Source of the DNA: an uncultured Collinsella sp.
GTDB taxonomy: Bacteria; Actinomycetota; Coriobacteriia; Coriobacteriales; Coriobacteriaceae
Assembly (NCBI GenBank): GCA_958415525.1
Contig: CATYZE010000023.1
Coordinates: 1 to 38,972, forward strand
Direction of reading: 5' to 3'
DNA: 38,972 nucleotides
Part shown: positions 15,406 through 22,791 of the stretch, piece after piece
How positions within the stretch are numbered: position 1 is the first letter of the stretch
Layout of the letters: each line of letters opens with the position of its first letter
Notes under the pieces: generated by a model
The model's input: the letters and a program-made list of their open reading frames with translations, nothing else
Told to the model about the DNA's origin: nothing
The model's database searches: none
Made by a program: the position numbers and the translations under genes

Positions 15406-16693
15406 CCTCAACGCAGCCCTGCACGCCCCGGCCCCCACCATCCTTGCGCAAGCCCACACACTCTCGTGTGACACGCGTCAAACGGGCCTCAACAACAATA
15501 TGCTTGTAATCGGGCCTTCGGGCGCCGGCAAGACCCGCAACGTTCTTAAGCCCAACCTACTGCAGATGAATGCGAGCTATATCGTGCTCGATACCAAGGG
15601 GACGCTCTGCCGCGAAGTCGGCCCCGTGCTTGCCGCGCACGGCTATCGTGTACAGCGCCTCAACTTTGCCGATCTTGACGATGCGACCACACTGCCCGAG
15701 GACATCGAGCAGTGTGGCTACAACCCGCTCAACCACATCCGCCGCACCAAAGACGGCAAGCCCAACCAGCAAGACATCATCTCGGTCGCCAAGGCCATCT
15801 GTCCAGTCGAGGACCAAACCCAGCCGTTTTGGGACCATGCAACAGCCAACCTGCTTTCCTGCCTGATCGCCTATGTGTGTGAACAGCTGCCCGTGGAGGA
15901 GCAGACGTTTTCATCGGTGATCGACCTTTGCGAACATCTCCAAGACCGCGCCACGACACGCCTTTTCGACGACCTGCAGACCACCGACCCCACAAGCTAC
16001 GCGCTCTCACTTTGGCGGCGCTACTCACCCACCATCACGGCCGAAAAGATGCACGCAAGCATCATGGGCATCCTTGCCGAAAAAGTCATGTGCCTGGGCT
16101 TTGATGGAGCACGCCGTCTATACACCGATGCGAATCAGATCGATTTCGCAGCTCTGGGATGCGAGCGTCGAGCGCTCTTCGTCACCGTCAGCGATCTCGA
16201 CCGTAGCCTCGATCCGCTCACCAATTTGCTTGTAACGCAGGCGTTCGCCGGGCTCATTCGCCACGCCGATACACAACCCGACGGCCGCCTCGCGACCCCG
16301 GTCCGCTTTATGCTCGACGACTTCGCCAACCTACAGATGCCGCAGATCGACAATGTGCTCTCCATCATCCGCAGCCGCGAGATCTGGGCGACGCTGCTCC
16401 TGCAGTCGACCAACCAGCTCGACGCGCTCTATGGCGAGGCACGCGCCCGCTCCATCATGGGCAACTGCGACACGCAGCTGGTACTGGCCTTTCAAGACCC
16501 CGAGAGCGCCCGCGTCTTCTCGGAGCGCGCCGACGTGCTGCCCAGTACGCTCATGGCAACGCCCGTCGACCGCTCCTGGCTCTTCGTCCGCGGCCACGTC
16601 CCACAACAAGTTGAGCGCTTTAGGCTCGAAGACCACCCGCTCTATGCGGAACTCCCCGAAGCCCAAAGCGCCCAGATTGAACTCTCACGCTAG
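15398..16693 (+). CDS. VirD4/TraG-like coupling ATPase lacking membrane domain
   Basis: A 431-aa P-loop ATPase of the type IV coupling protein family. Walker A is GPSGAGKT (39-46), the following YIVLDTKGTL strand matches the usual DPKGE region, Walker B is VRFMLDDF (302-309) followed by AN, and the RSREIWATLLLQS and GNCDTQLVL segments are typical of Gram-positive TraG proteins. Standard coupling proteins have two N-terminal membrane helices and about 150 more residues; here Walker A begins at residue 39, so the protein should be soluble. Walker B has Asp-Asp where many have Asp-Glu. ATG at 15398 follows AAGGAG and overlaps the protease stop. No relaxase, VirB4 or VirB6 gene is nearby, so it is either domesticated or a remnant. 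Confidence 0.88.
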   Translation: MSNLNAALHAPAPTILAQAHTLSCDTRQTGLNNNMLVIGPSGAGKTRNVLKPNLLQMNASYIVLDTKGTLCREVGPVLAAHGYRVQRLNFADLDDATTLPEDIEQCGYNPLNHIRRTKDGKPNQQDIISVAKAICPVEDQTQPFWDHATANLLSCLIAYVCEQLPVEEQTFSSVIDLCEHLQDRATTRLFDDLQTTDPTSYALSLWRRYSPTITAEKMHASIMGILAEKVMCLGFDGARRLYTDANQIDFAALGCERRALFVTVSDLDRSLDPLTNLLVTQAFAGLIRHADTQPDGRLATPVRFMLDDFANLQMPQIDNVLSIIRSREIWATLLLQSTNQLDALYGEARARSIMGNCDTQLVLAFQDPESARVFSERADVLPSTLMATPVDRSWLFVRGHVPQQVERFRLEDHPLYAELPEAQSAQIELSR

Positions 16694-17364
16694 CGGCGCT
16701 CGTCTTCCGGTGCGCCCTCGACGATTGCGATGCCTGCCGAGGCGCCCAACGCGCTGGCGCCCGCCTCGATAAATGCGAGAGCCTCCTCGTAGTTGTGGAT
16801 GCCACCCGCCGCCTTGATTGCCACGGCGTCGCCAAGCACCTCGCGCATCAGCTGCACGTCTTGGAGCTTGGCGCCGCCAAAGCTTCTACCGGTCGACGTC
16901 TTAAGAAAGCCTGGCTTAGCCTCAAGGGCAATCTCGCACACGCGACGCTTGGCGGCATCGTCGCCATCTAGCTTGCACATCTCGACGATCACCTTATCGG
17001 TGATACCGCGCTCGCGGCAAAAATCGGCGATCGTAGTCATCTCGTGCTCGATGGCGGCAAAATCACGGTTCTCAACCGATTCCTGGTTCAGTACGTAATC
17101 GATCTCGGTGAAGCCGCATGCGGCATACTCTTCGAACCTTGCGAGTTTTTCCTCGAGTGTCATCGTGCCCTGAGGAAAGTCGATAGCTCCGGCAAGGATG
17201 ATGTCAGAACCCTCGAGCATGGCGCGGCCAGTCGCATACTCCTGCAGATTCGCAAACACGCAACGGAAGTCATACTTCAGTGCCTTCTCGACATATTGTT
17301 CGAACGTGTCCTCGGGCGCGTCGATGTAGTCAATGTACTTATTGATGGGCTTAGCAAGGGTCAT
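16690..17364 (-). CDS. deoC: Deoxyribose-phosphate aldolase
   Basis: A 224-aa class I aldolase that splits 2-deoxyribose 5-phosphate into glyceraldehyde 3-phosphate and acetaldehyde in nucleoside salvage. The Schiff-base Lys155 lies in GFLKTSTGR, the second active-site Lys184 in IKAAGGIHNYEEAL, and the acidic residue Asp89 in EIDYVL. The usual GFPLG segment reads DFPQG (62-66), a small departure. ATG at 17364 follows GGGAGGT. The gene is convergent with the VirD4-like gene and the two stop codons overlap in the palindrome CTAG at 16690-16693. No other deoxynucleoside catabolism genes are adjacent. A related DeoC/LacD aldolase with another substrate is possible but less likely. Confidence 0.92.
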   Translation of the reverse strand: MTLAKPINKYIDYIDAPEDTFEQYVEKALKYDFRCVFANLQEYATGRAMLEGSDIILAGAIDFPQGTMTLEEKLARFEEYAACGFTEIDYVLNQESVENRDFAAIEHEMTTIADFCRERGITDKVIVEMCKLDGDDAAKRRVCEIALEAKPGFLKTSTGRSFGGAKLQDVQLMREVLGDAVAIKAAGGIHNYEEALAFIEAGASALGASAGIAIVEGAPEDERR

Positions 17365-17400
17365 GCTGGACCTCCCCTGTTCTGGACTGGCAGTCGATTC

Positions 17401-17422
17401 GTGGTTTCGCGCGAAAAACCAC
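17401..17422 (-). other. Hairpin in deoC leader region
   Basis: GTGGTTT and AAACCAC arms flank an 8-nt CG-rich loop, 37-58 bp before the deoC start. It could stabilise or regulate the leader. The remainder of the 17365-17576 gap shows no gene. Confidence 0.3.
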
Positions 17423-17576
17423 GTTCAATGTACACCTGTAAAACATGGCGCTCACCTATCTTCCGGTAGGTGGTATGAAATTGCCCGTAGAAGTATATTG
17501 ATAATGCCGCAGAGTGTCCTGAAGCAAGAGCGGCCACCGAGCGCCCTCTCGATGCGCCACTCCCTATCCGAACAGC

Positions 17577-17612
17577 AAAGGGGCCCGTATCCCAACGGAT
17601 ACGGGCCCCTTT
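17577..17612. terminator. Strong terminator downstream of pgi
   Basis: AAAGGGGCCCGTATCC and its reverse complement enclose a 4-nt loop. T-rich sequence follows on either strand, so it can work in both directions. It begins 30 bp beyond the pgi stop and separates pgi from the deoC promoter region. Confidence 0.88.
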
Positions 17613-17641
17613 CTGCTAAGTGCCAGGTTTAGCTGCGCAGC

Positions 17642-19336
17642 CTACTTGCGGTGAGCGCGGTAGAACTCGATGAGCGCCTGGGTCGAAGCGTCCTGCTCGG
17701 CCTTGGCAGCGTCGTCGTGGAAGGCAGGGGTGATCTGCTTGGCAAGCTGCTTGCCCAGCTCGACGCCCCACTGGTCGTAGGAGTCGATGCCCCAGACCGT
17801 GCCCTCGACAAACACGATGTGCTCGTACAGGGCGATGAGCTCGCCGAGCGCAAACGGGCTCAGCGTGTCGCCGAAGATGGAGGTCGTCGGGCGGTTACCC
17901 TCAAAGCAACGGGCCGGGACGATCTGCTCGGGCGTGCCCTCGGCGCGCACCTCGTCGGCCGTCTTGCCAAAGGCGAGCGCCTTGGTCTGGGCCAGGAAGT
18001 TGCCCAGGAACAGCTCGTGGACGTCCTGGCCGTTATCGGTAGCGGGGTTGGCAGTGTTGGCGAAAGCGATGAAGTCGGCCGGAACCACCACGGTGCCCTG
18101 GTGCAGCAGCTGATAGAAGGCATGTTGGCCGTTGGTGCCGGGCTCGCCCCAGAAGATCTCGCCGGTATCGGAGGTCACAGCGCTGCCGTCCCAGCGGACG
18201 TGCTTGCCGTTGGACTCCATGGTGAGCTGCTGCAGGTAGGCCGGGAAACGGTGCAGGTACTGGCAGTACGGAAGCACGGCGTGGCTCTTGGAACCAAAGA
18301 AGTTGACGTACCAGACGTTGAGCAAGCCCATCAGCGCGACGGCGTTGTTCTCGAGCGGCGTGTTGCAGAAGTACTCGTCGATGGCGTGGAAGCCCTCGAG
18401 GAACTGCTGGAAGCGCTCGGGGCCGAGCACGACGATCAGCGACAGGCCCACGGCGGAGTCGACGGAGTAGCGGCCGCCGACCCAGTTCCAGAAGCCGAAG
18501 GCGTTGGCAGGGTCGATACCGAAGGCCTCGACCTTGTCGAGAGCGGTGGAAACGGCAACGAAGTGCTTTGCCACGGCCTCGGCGTTCTGCTCATCGGAGC
18601 CGTCGATGGCGCCCTGAGCCTTGAGCTGCTCGAGCATCCAGGTCTTGACCTCGCGGGCGTTGGTGAGGGTCTCGAGCGTGGTGAAGGTCTTGGAGACGAT
18701 GATCACGAGCGTGGTCTCGGGATCCAGACCCTTGAGCTTCTCTGCCTGGTCGTTGGGGTCGATATTGGAGATGTAGCGGCAGTCGATACCGGCGTCGGCA
18801 TAGGGACGCAGGGCCTCGTAAGCCATGACCGGGCCCAGATCGGAGCCGCCGATGCCGATGGACACCAGGTGCTCGATCTTCTTGCCGGTAACGCCCTTCC
18901 ACTCACCGGAGCGCACGCGCTCGGCAAAGGCATACATGCGATCGAGGACCTCGTGCACGTCGGCGACGACGTCCTGGCCGTCGACGATGAGCTGGCCCTT
19001 CTCGCTTGCCGGACGGCGCAGCGCGGTGTGCAGAACGGCGCGATCCTCGGTGGTGTTGATGTGCTCGCCGGAGAACATGGCGTCGCGGCGCTCCTCGAGC
19101 TTCACCTCGCGGGCAAGATCGCACAGCAGCTTGACGGTCTCATCGGTCACCAGGTTCTTGGACAGATCGAAGTGAAGGTCGCCGGCGTCAAAGCTCAGCT
19201 TGTTCACGCGGTCGGCATCGGCGGCGAACCAGGCCTTGAGGTCGATGCCCTCGGTCTCGAGCTTCTCCTGATGAGCCTCGAGCGCCTTCCAAGCGGCGGT
19301 CGACGTAGCGTCGATAGGTGCGGCAACAGTTGCCAT
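17642..19336 (-). CDS. pgi: Glucose-6-phosphate isomerase
   Basis: A 564-aa phosphoglucose isomerase that interconverts glucose 6-phosphate and fructose 6-phosphate in glycolysis. The SIGIGGSDLGPVMAYEAL phosphate-binding region, VSKTFTTLETLTNA, the WVGGRYSVDSAVGLS signature, NGQHAFYQLLHQGT with its catalytic His, and the C-terminal YDQWGVELGKQLA block are all present. The length fits the longer bacterial/eukaryotic-type enzymes. ATG at 19336 follows GAGGAGG; the alternative at 19363 lies upstream of that ribosome site. The gene appears monocistronic, with a terminator 30 bp downstream and a stable hairpin in its leader. It would take up the glucose 6-phosphate that an Amadori deglycase produces, although the two loci are not adjacent. 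Confidence 0.97.
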   Translation of the reverse strand: MATVAAPIDATSTAAWKALEAHQEKLETEGIDLKAWFAADADRVNKLSFDAGDLHFDLSKNLVTDETVKLLCDLAREVKLEERRDAMFSGEHINTTEDRAVLHTALRRPASEKGQLIVDGQDVVADVHEVLDRMYAFAERVRSGEWKGVTGKKIEHLVSIGIGGSDLGPVMAYEALRPYADAGIDCRYISNIDPNDQAEKLKGLDPETTLVIIVSKTFTTLETLTNAREVKTWMLEQLKAQGAIDGSDEQNAEAVAKHFVAVSTALDKVEAFGIDPANAFGFWNWVGGRYSVDSAVGLSLIVVLGPERFQQFLEGFHAIDEYFCNTPLENNAVALMGLLNVWYVNFFGSKSHAVLPYCQYLHRFPAYLQQLTMESNGKHVRWDGSAVTSDTGEIFWGEPGTNGQHAFYQLLHQGTVVVPADFIAFANTANPATDNGQDVHELFLGNFLAQTKALAFGKTADEVRAEGTPEQIVPARCFEGNRPTTSIFGDTLSPFALGELIALYEHIVFVEGTVWGIDSYDQWGVELGKQLAKQITPAFHDDAAKAEQDASTQALIEFYRAHRK

Positions 19337-19354
19337 AAAGTCCTCCTCAGCATA

Positions 19355-19378
19355 CGGGCGCACGCCTCCATGCGCCCG
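19355..19378 (-). other. Stable hairpin in the pgi 5' leader
   Basis: CGGGCGCA and TGCGCCCG arms form an 8-bp perfect stem with an 8-nt loop, 19 bp before the pgi start codon. It ends just outside the ribosome site and may stabilise the mRNA 5' end. No T run follows, so it is not a terminator. Confidence 0.4.
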
Positions 19379-19458
19379 GACATTCAGATGCCACTATTCT
19401 AGCGCAGGTCAAGACTATAATCAGCGAGCGTTGCCAATCGGCCCCCAAACGGCGACCG

Positions 19459-19530
19459 GCCAAAAAGGGACAGGTTTGTTTTGGCAGGTCAAACGCTTTA
19501 CCTACCAAAATTAACCTGACCCTTTATGCC
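19459..19530. repeat. 72-bp imperfect palindromic element
   Basis: Two 31-nt arms (19459-19489 and 19500-19530) match as inverted repeats at 25 of 31 positions around a 10-nt spacer. The core motif AGGGACAGGTTT recurs at 20199-20210. The low-GC, GGGACAGGTTT-type sequence resembles REP-like palindromes that are mobilised by IS200-type (RAYT) transposases. No transposase is present in the window, so the class is inferred by resemblance. It lies 5 bp beyond the stop of the truncated gene at 19536. Confidence 0.65.
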
Positions 19531-19535
19531 AAATA

Positions 19536-20111
19536 TTAGGCCGCAGCGCAGACGCTACCGAGCAACTCACGCAGAGGAGACCCGATGCCCTCCAGCAGTT
19601 CGGGCGCGATGATGGCAAAAACGGGAACCTCGCCGGCCCCCACGACGGCAGGCACCTTGCCCTCCGAGACGATACATCCATAAGGGGCAAAACCGTCTTC
19701 GCCGGCATCGAGTACGGCCATGCGACGAGCGAGTTCGCGCGCAAAGCCCGCCGTATCGGCATCGCCGATCGCCAGGACAAAGTCCACGCCCTCATCGGTC
19801 GCCAGGGCCACGGCCTCGTCGATCAGCTCGTCTCCCCCGTCGCCTTCAACCGAGCCGCAGCGAAAAAGCACGCGTTCGAGCAGAGCTCGATCAAGCGAGC
19901 CGAGTGCTGCCGAGACGAGCTCATCGCGCGTATGCTTGTCACCGCCCAGTACAACCAGCGCCTTGGTGCCACCGTAGTGAGCGACCAATCGCCCGCACCA
20001 GCGAGCCACATCTCCATCCGCAACAAGGCGCGTCGGCATACCAAACCCATAATTGACCATCTTTCCCACAACCCTTCCGTGCGTATAGGCGGTATCGTTC
20101 AATAGGCTCAT
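19536..20111 (-). CDS. Short protein resembling N-terminal part of iron-type alcohol dehydrogenase
   Basis: A 191-aa ORF whose first two-thirds resemble the NAD-binding domain of Fe-dependent (BdhA/YqhD-like) alcohol dehydrogenases: NYGFGMPTRLVADGDVA, KALVVLGGDKHTRDELV and DEGVDFVLAIGDADTAGFARELA. The usual GGGS dinucleotide loop appears as GDAD, and the metal-binding C-terminal domain (about 200 residues) is absent. Activity as a dehydrogenase is therefore unlikely. It may be a decayed gene or a small protein with a new role. The ATG at 20111 has no visible ribosome site, which favours decay. Palindromic repeat material lies on both sides (19459-19530 and 20193-20212), consistent with a rearranged locus. 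Family resemblance is by eye only. Confidence 0.5.
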   Translation of the reverse strand: MSLLNDTAYTHGRVVGKMVNYGFGMPTRLVADGDVARWCGRLVAHYGGTKALVVLGGDKHTRDELVSAALGSLDRALLERVLFRCGSVEGDGGDELIDEAVALATDEGVDFVLAIGDADTAGFARELARRMAVLDAGEDGFAPYGCIVSEGKVPAVVGAGEVPVFAIIAPELLEGIGSPLRELLGSVCAAA

Positions 20112-20192
20112 GCTACGAAGCGAGCTTTTCCGAGCTGTTTCGCGCTCTTTAGGGCTGCGTTAAAAACCCGATGCAACCGCACGACCATACCT

Positions 20193-20212
20193 GCCAAATA
20201 GGGACAGGTTTT
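20193..20212 (+). repeat. Partial copy of the palindromic element
   Basis: This 20-nt segment matches the left arm of the 19459-19530 element at 18 of 20 positions. It ends inside the -35 region of the uvrX promoter, so the repeat may have contributed that promoter's upstream border. Confidence 0.5.
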
Positions 20213-20239
20213 GACGGTGTCCGGTCGAGCAGGTATTAT
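20211..20239 (+). promoter_or_regulatory. uvrX promoter
   Basis: TTGACG (20211-20216), a 17-bp spacer and TATTAT (20234-20239) form a near-consensus sigma-A type promoter. Transcription should start near 20246, inside the first SOS box. Confidence 0.75.
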
Positions 20240-20270
20240 CGAACAGGTATTCGATAAGAACATGTGTTTG
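20239..20270 (+). promoter_or_regulatory. Tandem LexA (SOS) boxes
   Basis: TCGAACAGGTATTCGA (20239-20254) matches the actinobacterial SOS consensus TCGAAC-N4-GTTCGA with one change and overlaps the -10 edge and expected start. A second, weaker dyad, AGAACATGTGTTTG (20257-20270), follows after 2 bp. Placement directly before a translesion polymerase strongly supports LexA repression. Confidence 0.75.
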
Positions 20271-20283
20271 ATGGGAGGCACGG

Positions 20284-21789
20284 ATGGCGCACGAGCAGCA
20301 CACCTACATCTGCATCGACCTCAAGACGTTTTATGCCAGCGTCGAGTGCGTCGATCGTGGGCTCGATCCGCTCACCACCAACCTGGTCGTTGCCGACGAA
20401 TCGCGCGGACGCACGACCATCTGCCTCGCCATCACGCAATCCATGAAGGACCTCGGGATACACAACCGCTGCCGCCTGTTCGAGATTCCCGATGGCATCG
20501 ACTACATCAAGGCGGTGCCGCGCATGCAGCACTATATGGAGGTGTCGGCGCAAATCTACGGCATCTATCTGGAATACGTGAGCCCGCAAGACATTCACGT
20601 CTATTCAATCGACGAATGTTTTATCGACGTGACGCCCTATCTAGACCTCTACCATACCGATGCAGAGGGGTTCGCCTGCATGTTACGCGACGAAGTCCTC
20701 GCGCGTACCGGCGTCACGGCGACGGTCGGTATCGGCCCCAACCTATTCCAGGCCAAGGTAGCGCTCGACATTACCGCCAAGCACGTACCCAGCCGCATCG
20801 GCATACTCGACGACGAGACCTTCCGCAAGGAGATCTGGCCTCATCGTCCCATTACCGATATCTGGGGCATCGGCCCCGGCGTGGCGGCGCGGCTCGAAAA
20901 GTACGGCGTCTACGATCTGATGGGCGTCGCAGCGCTCGACGAAAACCTGCTCTACGACGAGCTCGGCATCAATGCCGAGTATCTTATCGACCACGCCTTT
21001 GGGCGCGAGCCGACAACTATCGCCGATATCCAAGCCTATCGCCCGCAAGCGACTTCGACCACCACAGGACAGGTGCTCTCGAAGGGTTATGCCTATGAGC
21101 AGGCCTACACCGTCTTGCGCGAGATGGTCGACAACGCCGTGTTGGACCTAGTCGATAAGCACGTGGTCTGCGACAGCATCTCGCTCTTTGTGGGTTATGC
21201 GAGCGAACGAGCCGACATACGCCGCCTCGACGCCAGCGGTACAGCGCAGTATATAGACGGCTGCGGACACCTACGCTCGAGTACGTCGAGCATCGAACCC
21301 ACCGCAACCGCCGGCCCTGAACTCGCGCCCCGTGCGCCCAAGCCCGTCCAGCGCGATGACGAACGGCGCCGCCTGGTGCGGGAGGCGCAGGCTATCGATG
21401 GCATCTTTGTGGGAGAGCATGGCGGCAAACCGCGCGGTGGCTATGCCGCACTCTTTGCGCACTCCAACGCCTCGCGCAAGCTGCCCGAGCGCACCAATTC
21501 GTTTAAGAAAATCATGGGGTATTTCGATGACCTTTGGGCACAAACGGTCGATCCCAAACGACCGGTCAAGCGCATCAACCTGGGATTTGGCAACCTCATG
21601 CCCGAGGAATTTGCCACCATCGATCTGTTTAGCGATGTTGAGGCCGATGAGCGCGAACGCGACCTGGCGCGCGCCGTGTTGGCCGTGAAAGGCAAGTACG
21701 GCAAGAACGCCCTGATCAAAGGATTAAGCTTTACCGCTGGTGCCACCGCACGCGAACGCAACGATCAGGTAGGAGGACACCGTGCCTAA
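20284..21789 (+). CDS. uvrX: Y-family translesion DNA polymerase (UvrX/UmuC type)
   Basis: A 501-aa Y-family polymerase for error-prone synthesis past DNA lesions. The palm motif IDLKTFYASVEC carries Asp12, and YSIDECFIDVT carries Asp110-Glu111, completing the three catalytic acids. The GLDPLTTNLVVAD and RCRLFEIP segments are typical of the UvrX/UV-repair subgroup rather than DinB. The helix-hairpin-helix segment DIWGIGPGVAARL and the little-finger domain (about 260-470) follow. Between about 300 and 370 there is a low-complexity Pro/Ala/Arg-rich insertion (TATAGPELAPRAPKPVQRDDE). ATG at 20284 follows GGGAGG. The gene overlaps yolD by 8 bases, the classic UvrX-YolD pairing. SOS control is indicated by the two upstream boxes. 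Confidence 0.92.
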   Translation: MAHEQHTYICIDLKTFYASVECVDRGLDPLTTNLVVADESRGRTTICLAITQSMKDLGIHNRCRLFEIPDGIDYIKAVPRMQHYMEVSAQIYGIYLEYVSPQDIHVYSIDECFIDVTPYLDLYHTDAEGFACMLRDEVLARTGVTATVGIGPNLFQAKVALDITAKHVPSRIGILDDETFRKEIWPHRPITDIWGIGPGVAARLEKYGVYDLMGVAALDENLLYDELGINAEYLIDHAFGREPTTIADIQAYRPQATSTTTGQVLSKGYAYEQAYTVLREMVDNAVLDLVDKHVVCDSISLFVGYASERADIRRLDASGTAQYIDGCGHLRSSTSSIEPTATAGPELAPRAPKPVQRDDERRRLVREAQAIDGIFVGEHGGKPRGGYAALFAHSNASRKLPERTNSFKKIMGYFDDLWAQTVDPKRPVKRINLGFGNLMPEEFATIDLFSDVEADERERDLARAVLAVKGKYGKNALIKGLSFTAGATARERNDQVGGHRA

Positions 21790-22207
21790 ACCCAAACAAC
21801 AGCCCGTGCGCCCGCCGACCGCCTTCGAGCGCCTGGCGGACCCCGAGGGCAGACGCCGCGCCGCCGACCCCAACCTCACCGCCAACGGTGCCGTGCGTGC
21901 CAACCGCGCCGCACAGTTTATGCCCTTTGCCGCCCTCACGGGATACTACGAACTCGTGCGCAAACAGGAAATCACCGTCGAGCCAAAACGTGAGCTCACG
22001 GAAGAAAAAGCCCTCGCGCTTTCTAAAAAGCTCGAGGGTCTCAAACGTGGCGACTTGGTTCGTGTCACCTATTACGATACATACGGCTATCGCAGCCGCA
22101 CCGGCATCCTCGACGAGGCGCTCCCCGCCTTCAAGCTCCTCAAACTCAAAGACATCGCCATCGACTTCGACGACATCCAAGACATCGAACTGCGCGGACG
22201 AGCCTAG
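21782..22207 (+). CDS. YolD-like protein
   Basis: A 141-aa YolD-family protein, a small partner commonly encoded beside UvrX-type polymerases in Gram-positive bacteria and proposed to act like UmuD. The family motif RAAQFMPFAALTGYYELVRKQE (split here: RAAQFMPFAAL then TGYYEL) lies near residues 41-60. The C-terminal half (GDLVRVTYYDTYGYRSRTGIL, shortened) forms the expected beta-rich domain. GTG at 21782 has TAGGAGGA upstream and overlaps the polymerase stop, giving translational coupling. It is convergent with the HMA gene, with only 26 bp between stops and no visible terminator. It should be induced with uvrX during DNA damage. Confidence 0.88.
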   Translation: MPKPKQQPVRPPTAFERLADPEGRRRAADPNLTANGAVRANRAAQFMPFAALTGYYELVRKQEITVEPKRELTEEKALALSKKLEGLKRGDLVRVTYYDTYGYRSRTGILDEALPAFKLLKLKDIAIDFDDIQDIELRGRA

Positions 22208-22233
22208 CCAAGGAAGCGCATCCAGGGCGGCGC

Positions 22234-22617
22234 TTACAGCGTCATGACGTAGTAACCCGCGTCTTTCACGGCCGTCTCGAGGACACCACGATCAACCGGC
22301 TGCTTAGAGCGCACGCGTGCCGTGTGGTCCGCATACGTCACCGTTGCCCACACGCCATCCAGCGCATTGAGGGCATTGGCTACGTTCTGAGCGCAGCCGT
22401 CACAGCTCATGCCGCCGATGAGCAGCTCATCGCTATAGGGATAGTGTGACGCATCGGTATCCACCACAACAACCTTTTTGGCCTTCTTGCCGCTCGTACC
22501 ATCGCTGCAGCAACTCTTCCCGTGTGTCGAAGCGGCAATGCGACGCAGTCCAAAAAACATGCCGACGGCAATGACGGCCAGCACGATGAGATTCGCAGGG
22601 TTGAGCAAGTCACTCAT
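22234..22617 (-). CDS. Membrane-anchored heavy-metal-associated (HMA) domain protein
   Basis: A 127-aa protein with one N-terminal membrane helix (residues about 7-24, LIVLAVIAVGMFFGL), a Lys-rich linker containing a CC pair (HGKSCCSDG), and a C-terminal HMA fold with the metal site GMSCDGCAQNV. HMA domains carry Cu(I) or related soft metals through the two Cys of CxxC. It looks like a copper chaperone or a sensor module tethered to the membrane, not a P-type ATPase, which would be far longer. ATG at 22617 follows AGGGGAG. A CsoR-type operator dyad lies upstream at 22647-22662, suggesting metal-inducible expression. No copper ATPase gene is in the window. Confidence 0.87.
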   Translation of the reverse strand: MSDLLNPANLIVLAVIAVGMFFGLRRIAASTHGKSCCSDGTSGKKAKKVVVVDTDASHYPYSDELLIGGMSCDGCAQNVANALNALDGVWATVTYADHTARVRSKQPVDRGVLETAVKDAGYYVMTL

Positions 22618-22646
22618 GCGCTCCCCTTTCAAGTAGCACTATCTAG

Positions 22647-22662
22647 ATACCCCCATGGGGTG
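22647..22662. promoter_or_regulatory. CsoR-type copper operator candidate
   Basis: ATACCCCCATGGGGTG is a G-tract/C-tract dyad (ACCCC / GGGGT around CAT) of the kind bound by CsoR repressors, followed by another CCCC run. It lies 30 bp upstream of the HMA gene. A weak minus-strand promoter (TTGACC at 22694-22699, TAAGAT at 22668-22673) lies just upstream of it. Confidence 0.5.
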
Positions 22663-22725
22663 TCCCCATCTTAACCTAAAATCATGTCTGTTCGGTCAAT
22701 TAGTTTCCGTCTTCAAACTTTTTTG

Positions 22726-22753
22726 TTGACCATGGCTTACTTTCGTGTATAAG
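22726..22753 (+). promoter_or_regulatory. Promoter of the DUF3793 gene
   Basis: TTGACC (22726-22731), a 16-bp spacer and TATAAG (22748-22753) form a good housekeeping-type promoter, with the transcription start expected near 22760. Confidence 0.7.
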
Positions 22754-22772
22754 TTTTCCTAGGCTAACAGTT
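22754..22772 (+). promoter_or_regulatory. Possible iron-repressor (IdeR/DtxR-type) box
   Basis: TTTTCCTAGGCTAACAGTT matches 11 of 19 positions of the IdeR/DtxR consensus, including an unbroken TAGGCTAAC core, and covers the expected transcription start. Iron control would suit a flavodoxin-containing operon. The flanks match poorly, so this is tentative. Confidence 0.35.
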
Positions 22773-22791
22773 TAGATCCGTAAGGAGCGCC

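Noticed and set aside
13839..16693. Complete integrative conjugative element or prophage
   Set aside because: No integrase, relaxase, VirB4, capsid, terminase or attachment-site repeats were found around the three genes.
17651..19402. 583-codon open frame antisense to pgi
   Set aside because: It is fully overlapped by pgi, which has all family motifs, and reads as Val/Leu/Gly-rich nonsense without a ribosome site. High-GC genes often leave long open frames on the opposite strand.
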